Source: Terramyces sp. JEL0728
Lineage: Eukaryota; Chytridiomycota; Chytridiomycetes; Rhizophydiales; Terramycetaceae
Length of the DNA stretch: 22,664 bases
Assembly: GCA_027603945.1 (NCBI GenBank)
Contig: JADIIU010000175.1
Coordinates: 1-22,664, forward strand
Direction of reading: 5' to 3'
The notes under the pieces are model-generated. The model was not told the origin of the DNA. It saw only the letters and a program-made list of their open reading frames with translations, and ran no database searches. Position 1 is the first letter of the stretch. Every line of letters begins with the position of its first letter. A program made the position numbers and the translations under genes. Below, piece by piece: positions 1-9,990 of this stretch.

Positions 1-38
1 CGCCAGAGTAAATTGCATGAATATCACGTCAACTTCAA

Positions 39-245
39 ATGTCTAAAAAGGCAAAGGCTACAGAGAAATCAACCACCTCACTGAACTCAAAATCAAACGA
101 ATCTTTAGGCGAAACGAAAAAGAAGACTGGGATTTCGTTTAATGATATTGCGCATGCATTACGCGTATATACTAGCGGTATCGATGATTCAATTCTAGAC
201 ATCTCTTACCATAGAGATGCTTTGGAGCAAGACAAAAAAGAATAA
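39..245 (+). CDS. small protein, paralogue of the protein at 1105-1356
   Basis: I do not recognise this 68-residue protein. Residues 1-32 are rich in Lys, Ser and Thr and probably disordered. Residues 32-55 form a compact conserved block (ISFNDIAHALRVY, then GIDDSILD) that recurs in the 83-residue protein at 1105-1356 as ITFNDVARSLAIY and GIDHSMLD. Conservation of this block between two short ORFs with unrelated N termini argues that both are real. There is no signal peptide, membrane segment or cysteine. The stop TAA lies inside an AATAAA hexamer (241-246), the arrangement seen at most genes here. Upstream sequence is cut by the window edge, so an upstream exon cannot be excluded. Confidence 0.6.
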   Translation: MSKKAKATEKSTTSLNSKSNESLGETKKKTGISFNDIAHALRVYTSGIDDSILDISYHRDALEQDKKE

Positions 246-283
246 ACTTTGTCCAATATTTTATTTAGAGGATAAATTGGGCT

Positions 284-874
284 ATGAATTTCTGCCATGA
301 AACCTGTGGCTCGGTTCGTACAAACCCTATTTCAAGCAGAAATTTTAGCTTCAAAACAATAATGGTCGATCCAAATCCAACGCTATCAAATACAATGGTC
401 CCGCTTATCACTAGATCTGGAATAGTATTTCATTTTGTCAGCTCTTCCAATATCTCATACATTAAGCCAGATGGTATGGTTCAGCTAGCCAGACATGCAC
501 AACACAAGATAGTGCATTTGCAACTCCCACCAGATATAACTTACGATGACTACTTGGCCAAATTCTTGCCAAACTTTGTTAAATTAGCCAGTATCGCATT
601 CAACATGGATAATGTCATTTCAATCTACCCCACTGGTCCTGCAACTACTGCAATTGAAGTGCTATCTGCCAAGGTAGGAGATGGCGGTGGAGGAATGGGA
701 CTGTTTGAAAGCAGACAAACATGGCTGTCTGACCAAGGAACCCAAACAAAAACTTTGAATTTGACTGTAAATAGTGGTTATGTACTTCAAAAAATGAACA
801 AGAAATGCTTTGAAGACTGTGCTTCTCTGTATCCGACAAAGGATATCGGATATGGACAGAAATTATTGGATTAG
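284..874 (+). CDS. uncharacterised protein, start uncertain
   Basis: Unrecognised protein of 196 residues if started at 284, or 170 if started at the ATG at 362, which has A at -3 and G at +4. The sequence from 362 on looks like a folded soluble domain: hydrophobic strands (SGIVFHFVSSSNISYI), a helix near KFLPNFVKLASIAF, then a Gly-rich turn (GDGGGGMG). The first 26 residues are low in hydrophobics and may be untranslated. A separate 21-codon reading frame at 297-362 ends in TAA overlapping the 362 ATG, so this leader may be a uORF. AATAAA (876-881) begins one base after the stop. It sits between the two copies of the small paralogous family. Function unknown. Confidence 0.6.
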   Translation: MNFCHETCGSVRTNPISSRNFSFKTIMVDPNPTLSNTMVPLITRSGIVFHFVSSSNISYIKPDGMVQLARHAQHKIVHLQLPPDITYDDYLAKFLPNFVKLASIAFNMDNVISIYPTGPATTAIEVLSAKVGDGGGGMGLFESRQTWLSDQGTQTKTLNLTVNSGYVLQKMNKKCFEDCASLYPTKDIGYGQKLLD

Positions 875-1058
875 CAATAAAGACCTTGTAGTAATTGAAC
901 CAAAAAGACTATAAAACGTACACTTGCGTCAATGATATGAAAACAAGTTAACGCAAGGTAATGATATTCAATCCGTTATCTAATCACACATCTAAACCAC
1001 GTTTTGTGGCACAATAAATTATGCAATATTGTACTGCCTCAAATATGGATGTTTACGA

Positions 1059-1067
1059 TATAAATAC
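1059..1067 (+). promoter_or_regulatory. possible TATA box of the small protein gene at 1105
   Basis: TATAAATAC lies 46 bases before the ATG at 1105. Several other genes in the window have a TATA element 23-40 bases before their ATG, so this is a plausible though slightly distant match. Confidence 0.4.
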
Positions 1068-1104
1068 AACACGCTCATAGGCTTGGGTCATAACTTGATT
1101 CGAA

Positions 1105-1356
1105 ATGTTTATTAAATCTCCAAAGAAAGACCAACCAGCTATCGCACAAAAGAAAAGTATATCCAGCTTGTTTTCTATAAAATCAAGAAAATCTACAGAT
1201 TCTGAAAACACCACAGACAGTAGTGCATCGTCTAAAAAGCCTTGGATCACGTTTAATGATGTTGCCCGCTCGCTTGCTATCTATTCACATGGAATCGACC
1301 ATTCGATGCTTGATGCGTATAATAGAGAAAATTACATGGATAACCATGATCAATAA
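1105..1356 (+). CDS. small protein, paralogue of the protein at 39-245
   Basis: 83-residue unrecognised protein. The first 46 residues are Lys/Ser-rich and low complexity. The C-terminal block (WITFNDVARSLAIYSHGIDH, then SMLDAYNREN) aligns without gaps with the protein at 39-245, with most positions identical or conservative. The family signature is [IT]-F-N-D-[IV]-A-x2-L-x2-Y-x2-G-I-D-x-S-[IM]-L-D. The gene is intronless. Its stop codon lies inside AATAAA (1352-1357). The next gene, the Zn2Cys6 factor, starts 80 bases downstream on the same strand. No function is suggested; a short adaptor-like segment is possible. Confidence 0.65.
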   Translation: MFIKSPKKDQPAIAQKKSISSLFSIKSRKSTDSENTTDSSASSKKPWITFNDVARSLAIYSHGIDHSMLDAYNRENYMDNHDQ

Positions 1357-1436
1357 ATATTTATTCTTTTTGCAACCAATAGATTTTTGCTGTTTCAACT
1401 CTGCCAGTTTCAAAATTCTGACAAAATAAATAGCTT

Positions 1437-3014
1437 ATGGGAAAAAAGATTACTACCTGTTCCAGTTGTACAAGAAAGAAACAGAGGTGCGGCAGAGAAA
1501 GACCAACATGCCGCAGTTGCTTGGATTCAAATGTCCTTTGTATATATCCTGACAATGTAGACTATGCAAATCTGAAAAAAGGTCTGCAAGTTCAGCAAAA
1601 ACTGTTCAATCAAGTAGACATATCCGGAACATTTGCAGACAAACTGGGCACATTTACAGGGGGGAAATCTCTTGAAATACAAAATGAGCTAAAAGGGGAA
1701 GCTGCAGAAAAACTATCTGTGGAATTACTTGCCAGATACTCGTTCATGTCTGCGAATGCCTTGATTTCAGCCAAAGAATCTTCATTAATGCTCAAATATA
1801 CCAATCGCGCTTTGGGGTTTGATCTAGCAGGAAAGACTGGCTTGGCCGAAAAATACATGGAGATTGCATTGTATTACTTTCAAGAGACAATATCTAAACC
1901 CAGCGTTGTCCATATCCGTGCAATTTTATCACTAGCACTGTTGAAAATTCGTAAGAACTCGTTAATTCAGGATTGAATCAATTTCAGCAAGGAGCTTTAT
2001 TTTATGTTTACGCAGTCAGTATGGCAAAACTAGTTGGAATCAACCGTGAAGCATCGCTCAATGTTTTATGCAATACTGACTTTGAAAAGGAAGAATGTCG
2101 AAAGTTGTGGTGGCATATTTACAGTTTAGATCAATGGATGAAATACAGGGGTAAATCAGTATTACACGACGAGGATAATAGAGTCTTTTTGCCAGATTCA
2201 AACAGTGATCGATCCAGCAGTTTGAGCTATCCACAATTAGGAATGGTGATTCTGTCCTCAACCGACTGGTTTACTCCTCCATTGGAAAACCAAAGCATTT
2301 CCGCAAACAGAATTTTGCTGACTAGGATGCTGAGCAAATCATTGCGCTTTAATCAACTCTATTATGGCAAAAAAAATAAGATCAATGTCTATTATATCCA
2401 TTCTGTTTTGGATGGCTCACTTCAATTGTGGTGGAACAACATCTCTCCTAAATTCGCACCGCATTTGTTACCACTGTACTCTGGAAAACAAGATTTTGCA
2501 ATCGAAAGTTGGAAAGTGTATGAACTTTGCATTTTATACAATTATCTTAAAGCCGACGTGTTGGTCCCATTTCTCATCAACCATATTTTAGAAAGAGAGA
2601 CAACTATCCAGCCGTTCTACCAGTTAGCTATTATTGCCAGCGAAAATGCACATTTATTAAATTTGATGCTGAACGCAAACGCAAAAGCAGTGTACTCAAA
2701 CTCTAGTTTTGCAGTAAACCAGACTCATTTAGGTTCCTATTTTCCATTTGACTTTTATCATCTATTGCGCGTCGCTGGCAACTCTACCTGACGGATTGAA
2801 ATCAGAATTACAGCAATCATTGACTGTGCATCTCGGCTGTGTATTAGAATTTAGCAAAGCGTCTCAAGCAAAACATCTGATCTCAAACAAGATCGAGTAT
2901 TTGATTTCAATCACTGATGTCAAACAATTGATTAAAGCTTTTATTGAACACAAAGTTCCTGATGATAATACCCGCAAAAGCAATTTTACTGTTCACAGCC
3001 TTGTCCCAGTCTGA
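1437..3014 (+). CDS. Zn2Cys6 fungal transcription factor (2 ultrashort introns)
   Basis: Predicted sequence-specific nuclear transcription factor of 512 residues. The DNA-binding domain is at the N terminus with C8, C11, C18, C25, C28 and C35 in a C-x2-C-x6-C-x6-C-x2-C-x6-C binuclear zinc cluster, with basic residues between C11 and C18. Residues about 150-350 match the fungal-specific (middle homology) domain, including ALFYVYAVSMAKLVGINREA and ECRKLWWHIYSLDQW. Three exons (1437-1950, 1971-2713, 2733-3014) are separated by introns of 20 and 19 nt. The first junction restores LLKIRLNQFQQGALF and the second NSSFAVPIFHLTF, each joining reading frames that otherwise end within a few codons. AATAAA follows the stop by 10 bases (3025-3030). 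Target genes are unknown. Confidence 0.92.
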
Positions 3015-3237
3015 TACCCATGGTAATAAACAGTCGTATATTTACGTGTTGCCGCATTGAAATAGAATTTTCACTTTACCAGAATAGAAATATCATGTCT
3101 TGCAGCTATTCGTTTCTACCAAAGTCAACGCTTGCTCTATTTCCTACATCTGTTGAATCCATTGATAAGATCAAAGGGTTACAATACATCCATCGCGTCA
3201 TTAAACGCACAAAATTCTTATACACGTCATCCAATAA

Positions 3238-4376
3238 ATGCCAAACGAATCCTATTTGTTTCAAATATGCGACTTTCACATTAACTACGCCAATTGTGGT
3301 AATTATACCCAGTACTTTGCCCAAGTTGATCACGCACTTATATTGCTATATGGTCTCACTTCATTTTGTTATGCAATGGTTATTCCGATTCAGTTGATTG
3401 CGGTTGGATTCACGAAAGGAGCTGCTTTGTCTAAATGCTGGACTAATATGGAAACGGCAATGATACTGAATGTTGCCTTTCAGCTAATCCGCATTGGATT
3501 CCATGTCAACTGTAATTCAAACTAATCTAGTATCCTCCATATCCACCGCAAATCTAAATTCTTGGACAGATTACGATATAGTATATTATATGCAAACGAA
3601 TATTGCGCTGGAATTAGTTTATTATCTTATTGGCGGTGTTTCAATTAGTATTTTTGTGTTTTCAATAATTGATGTTGCAGATGCCAGTCACTTGTATGAT
3701 AAAATCAAAATTGGAGAAAAGATTGTGGATTGCGGCAAGCTGCTTAAAGTCGTTCGGTTGCTTGGGATGATTGTATTCATTGCTTTCACAAGTCTATGGG
3801 CAACGAAAGGTTCTCTATATTAATATAGGATTGCACACGGATTACGAGACATACAATTTCTATCGCAGGTGTTTCTACAGTGGATTCGGTATTTTATCCA
3901 TGTTTTTGTCGTTCCCGGTTGTCTTGTTTTTTGGCAACAAGATTATCAATACAATGCTGCAAGTAGAATATTCCAAAACACACAGTTCCAGAGAGATTGA
4001 CGCTGCAAACAAATCTGAATTCAAGAGCGAGAAAACACATACGGGCAACTCTATTCAAAATCAACAAAAGGATACCAAAAGTGCAGAGCAAAAGACACGC
4101 CGTACTTCGCTCTCGAAATCATTTAGAGAAACAGTAAAGATGAAAAAGATCAATGATGCGATAAGCTTTAAGTTGCTAATTCGCGCAATAGCATTTTGGT
4201 TGTACTTTATGCTTGGTCTCACGATGGCTGTAATTATTATAGTTCATGAAACAACGCATGATCATTTGGCCCTACTAATCACCAAATGCCTCACTGAACT
4301 ATACATTTGGTCTTCGTCTGGATTTGCTGCTCTGTACTTTTTCAGGAGAGCAATGAATGCGAGAGTGAAATTATAA
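3238..4376 (+). CDS. seven-transmembrane receptor-like protein (2 ultrashort introns)
   Basis: 366-residue integral membrane protein with seven hydrophobic helices at about 32-58, 74-90, 116-140, 164-184, 203-224, 302-325 and 333-353. A Lys/Ser-rich loop of some 75 residues lies between helices 5 and 6, with a short basic tail. This is the layout of a G-protein-coupled receptor with a long third cytoplasmic loop. Possible N-glycosylation sites (NES, NYT) in the short N terminus suit an outside N terminus. I see no DRY or NPxxY-type motif and cannot place it in a family. Exons are 3238-3511, 3531-3809 and 3829-4376, with two 19-nt introns. The start follows an in-frame TAA directly. The stop overlaps AATAAA (4375-4380). 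Confidence 0.8.
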
Positions 4377-4495
4377 TAAAAAGTGATATTAACTATTCAA
4401 ACTTGTTTTAATCACTGTGCCAGATACTTATTGGTGGGATTCATACTAATATCTTGCTAATCTGATTTCAAGGAATTTTTTTTTAAAAAAATCAA

Positions 4496-5581
4496 ATGCA
4501 AATGATCAGGAATATCAGGCATTTGAAACGAATGTCGACTGAAGTTGAAAAAGTGTCCATTGTAAATCCACTACCACTGATTCCACGCTTAGAAACACAT
4601 TATTACGAAACTTTATATGATGATTTAATGGTTTTAACTTATGACCACAGTTCACCTCAAGCTTCACTAGAAAAATTGGCAAAGTCCAAATTCTGGAAGT
4701 CAAATTTGGATGCATTGGATGAAAACGTCTTTACTACCACCGTTGCGGATTTACCCACCAAACCAACTACCAGCGTCACATCTAATTTAAATACAGTATT
4801 GTATGAACACATTGGTCTCCCTATATTTCCAAAAATGATTAGAAACAAATTAAAGAATCCTATAGACTTTACCCCAATCAAAAAGGAAGAGTTTCTGGCA
4901 CCTGCTCTTCCTCCGCAACAATCTTCATACACTCCGTTCCCTAATAGAATTCCAGATTTAAAGAAAATCCAATTGAGAATATGGGCTGAAGAAGCAGTGG
5001 CCAACAAGTAGCCTTATCTTAATCCAGGTCCATTTTGCTATCCGCAATCATGTCATTGCAGTCTATAACTGGCAAGAGGCCAGATCCATTGTTTGCAGAA
5101 ACTGGCGATCACTCCAAAAAGATTAGAAAAGGAATGCCATTAGGTGCTACTGTTGAAATTAAAGGAGAGCAAATGTATTCATTCTTGGATAAACTGGTAC
5201 AATGCGTATTACCACGTATTAGAGAATATGAAGGTGTCAACCCTATTGGAAATGACAAAGGGTCTCTCACAATCACCTTGCCGGCATCAGCAATAGGTAA
5301 TTACACTTAATCTAGGTACTTTTCCAGATATCGAACCACACTTTGATTCCTTCCCTAGATTGTTTGAAACTGACGTAACATTCATTACAAGTGGAAGAAA
5401 TGACTACGAAACCTGTCTATTACTCTCTGGATTCCAGATACCGTTCTTGCCTGAAAAGAAAATTGTTGAAGAACGTAAAGTTGTATCAGATGATCCATGG
5501 GCGGCTATCAAGAGTGCCAAAACAAGAGAAGAAAGAAAGGCACTGTACGCAGATATTCAAAAACAGCGCCAAAAGAAATAA
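4496..5581 (+). CDS. MRPL7: mitochondrial large-subunit ribosomal protein uL5m (2 ultrashort introns)
   Basis: Mitochondrial ribosomal protein uL5 (Mrpl7 in yeast), 348 residues, expected in the central protuberance of the large subunit. The N terminus MQMIRNIRHLKRM is basic and lacks acidic residues, as in a mitochondrial presequence. The L5 core occupies roughly 180-330: SITGKRPDPLFA, KIRKGMPLGATVEIKG, LVQCVLPRIREYEGV, and the C-terminal domain FPDIEPHFDSFPRLFETD followed by GRNDYETCLLLSGFQIPF. A long fungal N-terminal extension precedes it and a basic coiled tail ends it. Exons are 4496-5007, 5028-5296 and 5316-5581, with introns of 20 and 19 nt; both junctions restore the L5 reading frame. 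The stop lies inside AATAAA (5577-5582). Confidence 0.9.
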
Positions 5582-6022
5582 ACTCTGCGTATTTCTTCCA
5601 ATATGCGGTTGTATGAACCAGTACTTGTGTGAGCCAGTACTTGTATGAACCAGTACTTGTATGAACCAGTACTATGTCTGCTTTTAATTTTGAATGAGGG
5701 CGGCGCGGATACAAGCAATGGTGCAACTTAAAAACAAATGTACGCCAGATTGATATTGAGGTCCGGATTTATGCAATGGCTGTATCCAGAGACTACCAGT
5801 GCAAATTCATGGTACGTTTGGTTGCGCATTGAATTCATCCTCTACATCCAGGAGCCTTAACGCCGGCTTCAATGGAAAATATCAGCAGCCGAGGGCCGTT
5901 ACTATCGATGGAGAGGCGATTCCGATTAAAACAACCTGCAGCATAATTAAATCACTCTTTAGCACAGCAACCGTCAGCCACAAAATAATCAAAGGCTCCA
6001 AAAAACTTTACAATCTAGTAAA
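5582..6022. other. intergenic region upstream of the GCK kinase
   Basis: This 440-base stretch holds a 4x16-base tandem repeat near its start and otherwise no convincing gene. A frame open from 5799 to 6062 overlaps the kinase start in another frame, has no neighbouring AATAAA and looks like chance. No clear TATA element is seen. It probably contains the kinase promoter and leader. Confidence 0.5.
5609..5672 (+). repeat. tandem repeat, four 16-base units
   Basis: Four head-to-tail copies of TTGTATGAACCAGTAC. Copies 1, 3 and 4 are identical; copy 2 differs at two positions (TTGTGTGAGCCAGTAC). The repeat begins 27 bases after the AATAAA of the uL5m gene. Each unit contains GTAC, so the array carries evenly spaced short palindromes. 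Confidence 0.95.
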
Positions 6023-9000
6023 ATGTCAATTGCACAGTATGCAAGGGACTTTCCCGTTCTGAAGACCATGCAAAATCCCAGAGGGCAAGTGCAGCTGATA
6101 GAAACAATCGGTAAAGGAAACTACGGCTCAGTATACAAAGTAACTCTGGTCTAACGGCAGGCAAAAATGCTCAAAGAGAATGAGCTTGTAGCGATTAAAG
6201 TTGTATTTCTAAAGGAGGACGAAATCAAGGAAACTTTATTAGAAATGGAAATACTGGAGAAATGCGTTCATCCAAATATCACCCGATTTCATCAATGTTT
6301 TCTGAAAGGATTGGATTTGTGGATTGCTATGGAATATTGTGGAGCGGGTGCTGTTGATTCAGTTTACAAAGGTTCCTGTTGTTAATAGTAGCGCTAAAGA
6401 AACCGTTGCCTGAAGAAGCAATTTCAGCAATTATTTATGAAACCGTATTAGCTCTTGAATACTTGCATACCAAAGTAGGTTTGATCCACAGAGATATAAA
6501 GTCTGGGAATTTGCTGTTGACCGAATCGGGAGAAGTGAAGTTGGCAGATTTTGGTGTATCTGCAATGCTGAAAAATGTTGGAGGAAAGGCAAGCACGTTT
6601 ATTGGGACACCGTAACTATTTCTAATGTAGATATTGGATGGCTCCTGAAGTTATCATGTGCGACCCTGACAACCCAAAAAGTGCCAGTGCTTCATATTCT
6701 GACAAGTCAGACATCTGGTCGATTGGAATTACGGTTATTGAAGTCGCGGAAAAGAATCCACCACTATGCGATATTCATCCGATGCAAGCGTTAAATTTAA
6801 TCCCAAAAACCAACATTGGCCTTGCAAAACCAAAGAATTTCTCCAAGCAGCTGGTTGATTTTGTTGCATTCTGTTTAGAAAAGAATCCAGACAAGAGACC
6901 GTCTGCCACAGAGTGCTTAAAGCATCCTTTCTTGGCACCTTCTGCAACTGCTGAGCGTGGCCAAATATTAACGCTTTTGGTGGACAAAGTTAAAAATATC
7001 AGAGAAAAAAAGAAGCTCGGAATTGAGATTGTTGATGAAGATGAAGACTTTACCCGAGATCAAAGCCAAATACCGCCAAAAGCGATTCAAGAAACTATCA
7101 AGAATGCACAGAAAGCCCAAGAAAGCCTTGCGCAACAAGAACAAGGGTTCCAAGGACATACAAATCAAGAGTTTGCCCCGCCTCCTTCCTTTAGCGACTT
7201 TCCAAATCTGGAAAACAAAATCCAAGACGGCGCCTCTCCTATATTTGATCCAATTGCGCTCACCTCTCTTACTACAGAAGTCAACACGGCTGCATTCCTC
7301 GATGGCCAATATATTTTGCTTGGAACTGAAAGGGGAATGGCTTATCTGAATATTATGAAACCGGCCATGAAGATTCCTGTAATACTAATCCACAACGTGC
7401 GTTTCCGCCAAATAGAAATATTGCCAGAATATAATGCATTGATTGGCTTGTCCGGAAAGCATGATCAAATCAGACAATACAACCTGTCATCTATCAGAAG
7501 ACTTATCCTCTTTAACGAAGGCAATGCAGCATCCTTAATTGCAAAGACCGACACTACTGTTCCTCTGCCAAATGTTGTTTTAGGAGGAAACGAGGTGCCA
7601 ACGAACGAATACTCTTACCTCAACAGAGAAGACAATGTTGATGAGGCCACACTCGTATCAAGATGGACAAATGAATTTATTAAAATAGTCGGGACAAAGG
7701 ATACTAAAGAATTCTACATTGAGCAGACTGAATCTACTGCATTCTTGATCACTTTTGGGGCTGGAATTGTGTTGTTCAGATGGGCCGCAGAACCATACAA
7801 GAAATTCATGAAAATCAAGGAATTCTGGGTTCCAGAACAGCCGAAATTCGTTTCATTTGCCCAAGACGGACTTGAAATTACTGATATTTTCCTTGGATAT
7901 TCTGGCGAACTTAATCGTGTATCAGTTGCAACCTCAAGGGTAACCACCATCAATACACACAAGGAAATGAAATCCAAAGGGTTTGGATCCACAAGATGGC
8001 AAGCCATCCTGCAGATTCCGTACTCTGACGCAAAACTGGCTGAAGTTTTACGAGAAAACGCAAGAGCTTCTGGCACATCGATTAGAAAGCTTGCTGCCGT
8101 CAACGGCCCAACTCTTAAACGCCAACCAACCATGCAGCAGCGTTATTTCTTGGGAACCTATCACAGAATGACCAAAGTTGTTGATGAAAATGGACATCCC
8201 ATGGTTGGCGCAAGTGTTGGTGGTTGGCAAAAGGGTGTCATTTGGAGTGATCCTCCTATGGAACAAGTTCTCCGTCCCCTTCAAACCGTTGCTTCAGTTG
8301 GAAAAAACAATATCGAAATCGTAGACTGGAAGTCTGCTGAACTGCGCCAAAGATTAACTGTTAATTCAAATGGCACATTCAAGGTATTCTCAAACAAACA
8401 TGGACAAACGTTGATTGGTGTTGAAAAGAAGAAGCAGGGTATCTTGCTGTACTGGATGAGAGAATCTTCAGAGCCTCCCCGTGTAGTTGGTACTTTATTG
8501 GCAAAGGTAATCATGGAACAGCAGCCGCAAGGGTACGATTTGAAGGCACAGTCTCCGATTACAAATGAGCCAAAGATTGATAATCAATTAAAACGACTAG
8601 CGATTAATCCTGGAGAAACCTTTGACCAGCAATTTGGAATTGACAAGGATCTTCCTCAGCAACCGCAAGATGACTTTGATCACCAGCCGCGTGTGGTCCA
8701 GCACTCTTACGATGAACCTCGTGTGTTTCAATCTTATGACAAAGTAGGAGATAGTTTGAAATCGACTTCGCACGAATCATTCAACAAACCGCCTCCTATG
8801 AAGGAACCGTCAGCAGTTTCGCTAGGCAATGCATCCCTCTCAACACCTCTCCCATCCCGTGATTCGCCAGCTGTTTCTCCAAATAATCAACCGTACAATT
8901 TACCAAAGCCGGCCGACTTTATGAAAAGACCAGATTCACCCAGTTCAAAAGCGGATTTGGAAAGGAAAGGCTCAAGCTCCAGTATAAACACTGGCCCTCC

Positions 9001-9943
9001 CAATCAATACAGGCCGCCAAATGCAAATAATCCACCTAGAGTGACTTCCCCGGATGGATATGATCCAAGATACCGCCCAAGACCTCCAGTTGAAGAGAGA
9101 ATGTTTGCAAGACCAAACGATGGATTCTACAGACCGCCACCTGAAGGGTTTATCCGTCCTCCGCCAGAAGGATTCATTCGTTCGCCACAAGAAGGTTTTG
9201 CCAGGCCACCTCATGAAGGGTTCGCCCGGCCTCCAGAAGGATTTAGGCCGCCTATTGATGACCCTCGCTATCATGGATACAGGTCAAATTCACCAAGTAT
9301 GCCTCGTCCTTATCCACCTGGGGCTCGGCCAATGCCAAGACCTGACCCTCGTTATATGCAAGGACCTCCACCACCAAACTTTGATCCTAGATACCGCCCA
9401 CATGCAGTTGATAATAGATCAATGAGTATTAGTTCCGATGGTCATGATCACCCAGATCCTCGCTTCCACAACCGTCCGCCAATGGATCCACGAGATCCTA
9501 GATATCACCAACGTCCTCCAATGGATCCAAGATTCCAACAGCGACCTCCAATGGATCCAAGGGATCCTAGATATCACCAACGTCCGCCTCCGATGGATCC
9601 AAGAGACCCTAGGTTCCAACAGCGACCTCCGATGGATCCAAGAGACCCAAGGTATCAGCAGAGACCACCATTTGAAAGAACTCAGTTTGAAGGTAGACAA
9701 GGACCTGATTTTGATTATGGTCGAGGGCCAAGCTTTGATGGAAATAGAGGTGGGTTCAGTCCTCCTCCTCCTCGACCAGGCTTTGATCCAAGACGTCCTC
9801 CATTTGATCAGCATCGTGACCCAAGAGATATGCGTCCACCACAAGATCCAAGAGATATGCGTCCACCACAAGATCCAAGATATGCTTATAGGCCGCCAAT
9901 GGATCCAAGAGACAGATATGACCCAGCACCGCCAGGAAACTGA
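6023..9943 (+). CDS. germinal-centre (MAP4K-like) Ser/Thr kinase with CNH domain and Pro-rich repeat tail (3 ultrashort introns)
   Basis: Cytosolic Ste20/GCK-family kinase of 1286 residues. Visible catalytic motifs are glycine loop [10 protein letters not shown] (30-39), VAIKVV lysine, [17 protein letters not shown] and the Ste20 signature GTPYWMAPEV, ending with [13 protein letters not shown] charged linker leads to a citron-homology (CNH) domain at about 392-810, the arrangement of metazoan MAP4Ks, which act above JNK/MAPK cascades. Residues about 990-1286 are a disordered tail of PPPEGFIR repeats and [11 protein letters not shown] repeats. Exons are 6023-6139, 6161-6371, 6392-6611 and 6631-9943, with introns of 21, 20 and 19 nt; the last splits the Pro codon of GTPYWMAPE. 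The start was chosen as the first ATG in frame with the glycine loop. AATAAA lies 22 bases past the stop (9966-9971). The gene converges on the thioredoxin-like gene with 47 bases between stops. Confidence 0.95.
9130..9936 (+). repeat. coding repeats in the kinase tail (RPPPEGF and [11 protein letters not shown] units)
   Basis: In-frame degenerate repeats in the kinase 3' end. About five RPPxEGF units occur around 9130-9250, and about six [12 protein letters not shown]-xQ units at 9473-9670, with shorter DPRDMRPPQ copies at 9820-9900. The DNA repeats mirror the protein repeats (ATGGATCCAAGAGA recurs), so unit number may vary between strains. Confidence 0.85.
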
Positions 9944-9990
9944 GGGTAATAGTATAAATATCATCAATAAATAAATCAAGTTTAAATTTA

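Noticed and set aside
3020..3397. Open frame overlapping the start of the seven-helix protein
   Set aside because: It overlaps the membrane protein in another frame, has no associated AATAAA, and cannot be joined to the membrane protein because no TAG or CAG acceptor lies before 3238.
5799..6062. 87-codon frame upstream of the kinase
   Set aside because: It overlaps the kinase N terminus in a different frame and shows no domain or polyadenylation signal.
7714..8133. Minus-strand 139-codon frame inside the kinase gene
   Set aside because: Antisense to the CNH domain, with no recognisable feature of its own.
9419..9979. Long minus-strand frame opposite the kinase tail (186 codons)
   Set aside because: Its Trp/Ile/Ser-rich repetitive product is the antisense shadow of the Pro/Asp/Arg repeats; the kinase frame is supported by its domains.
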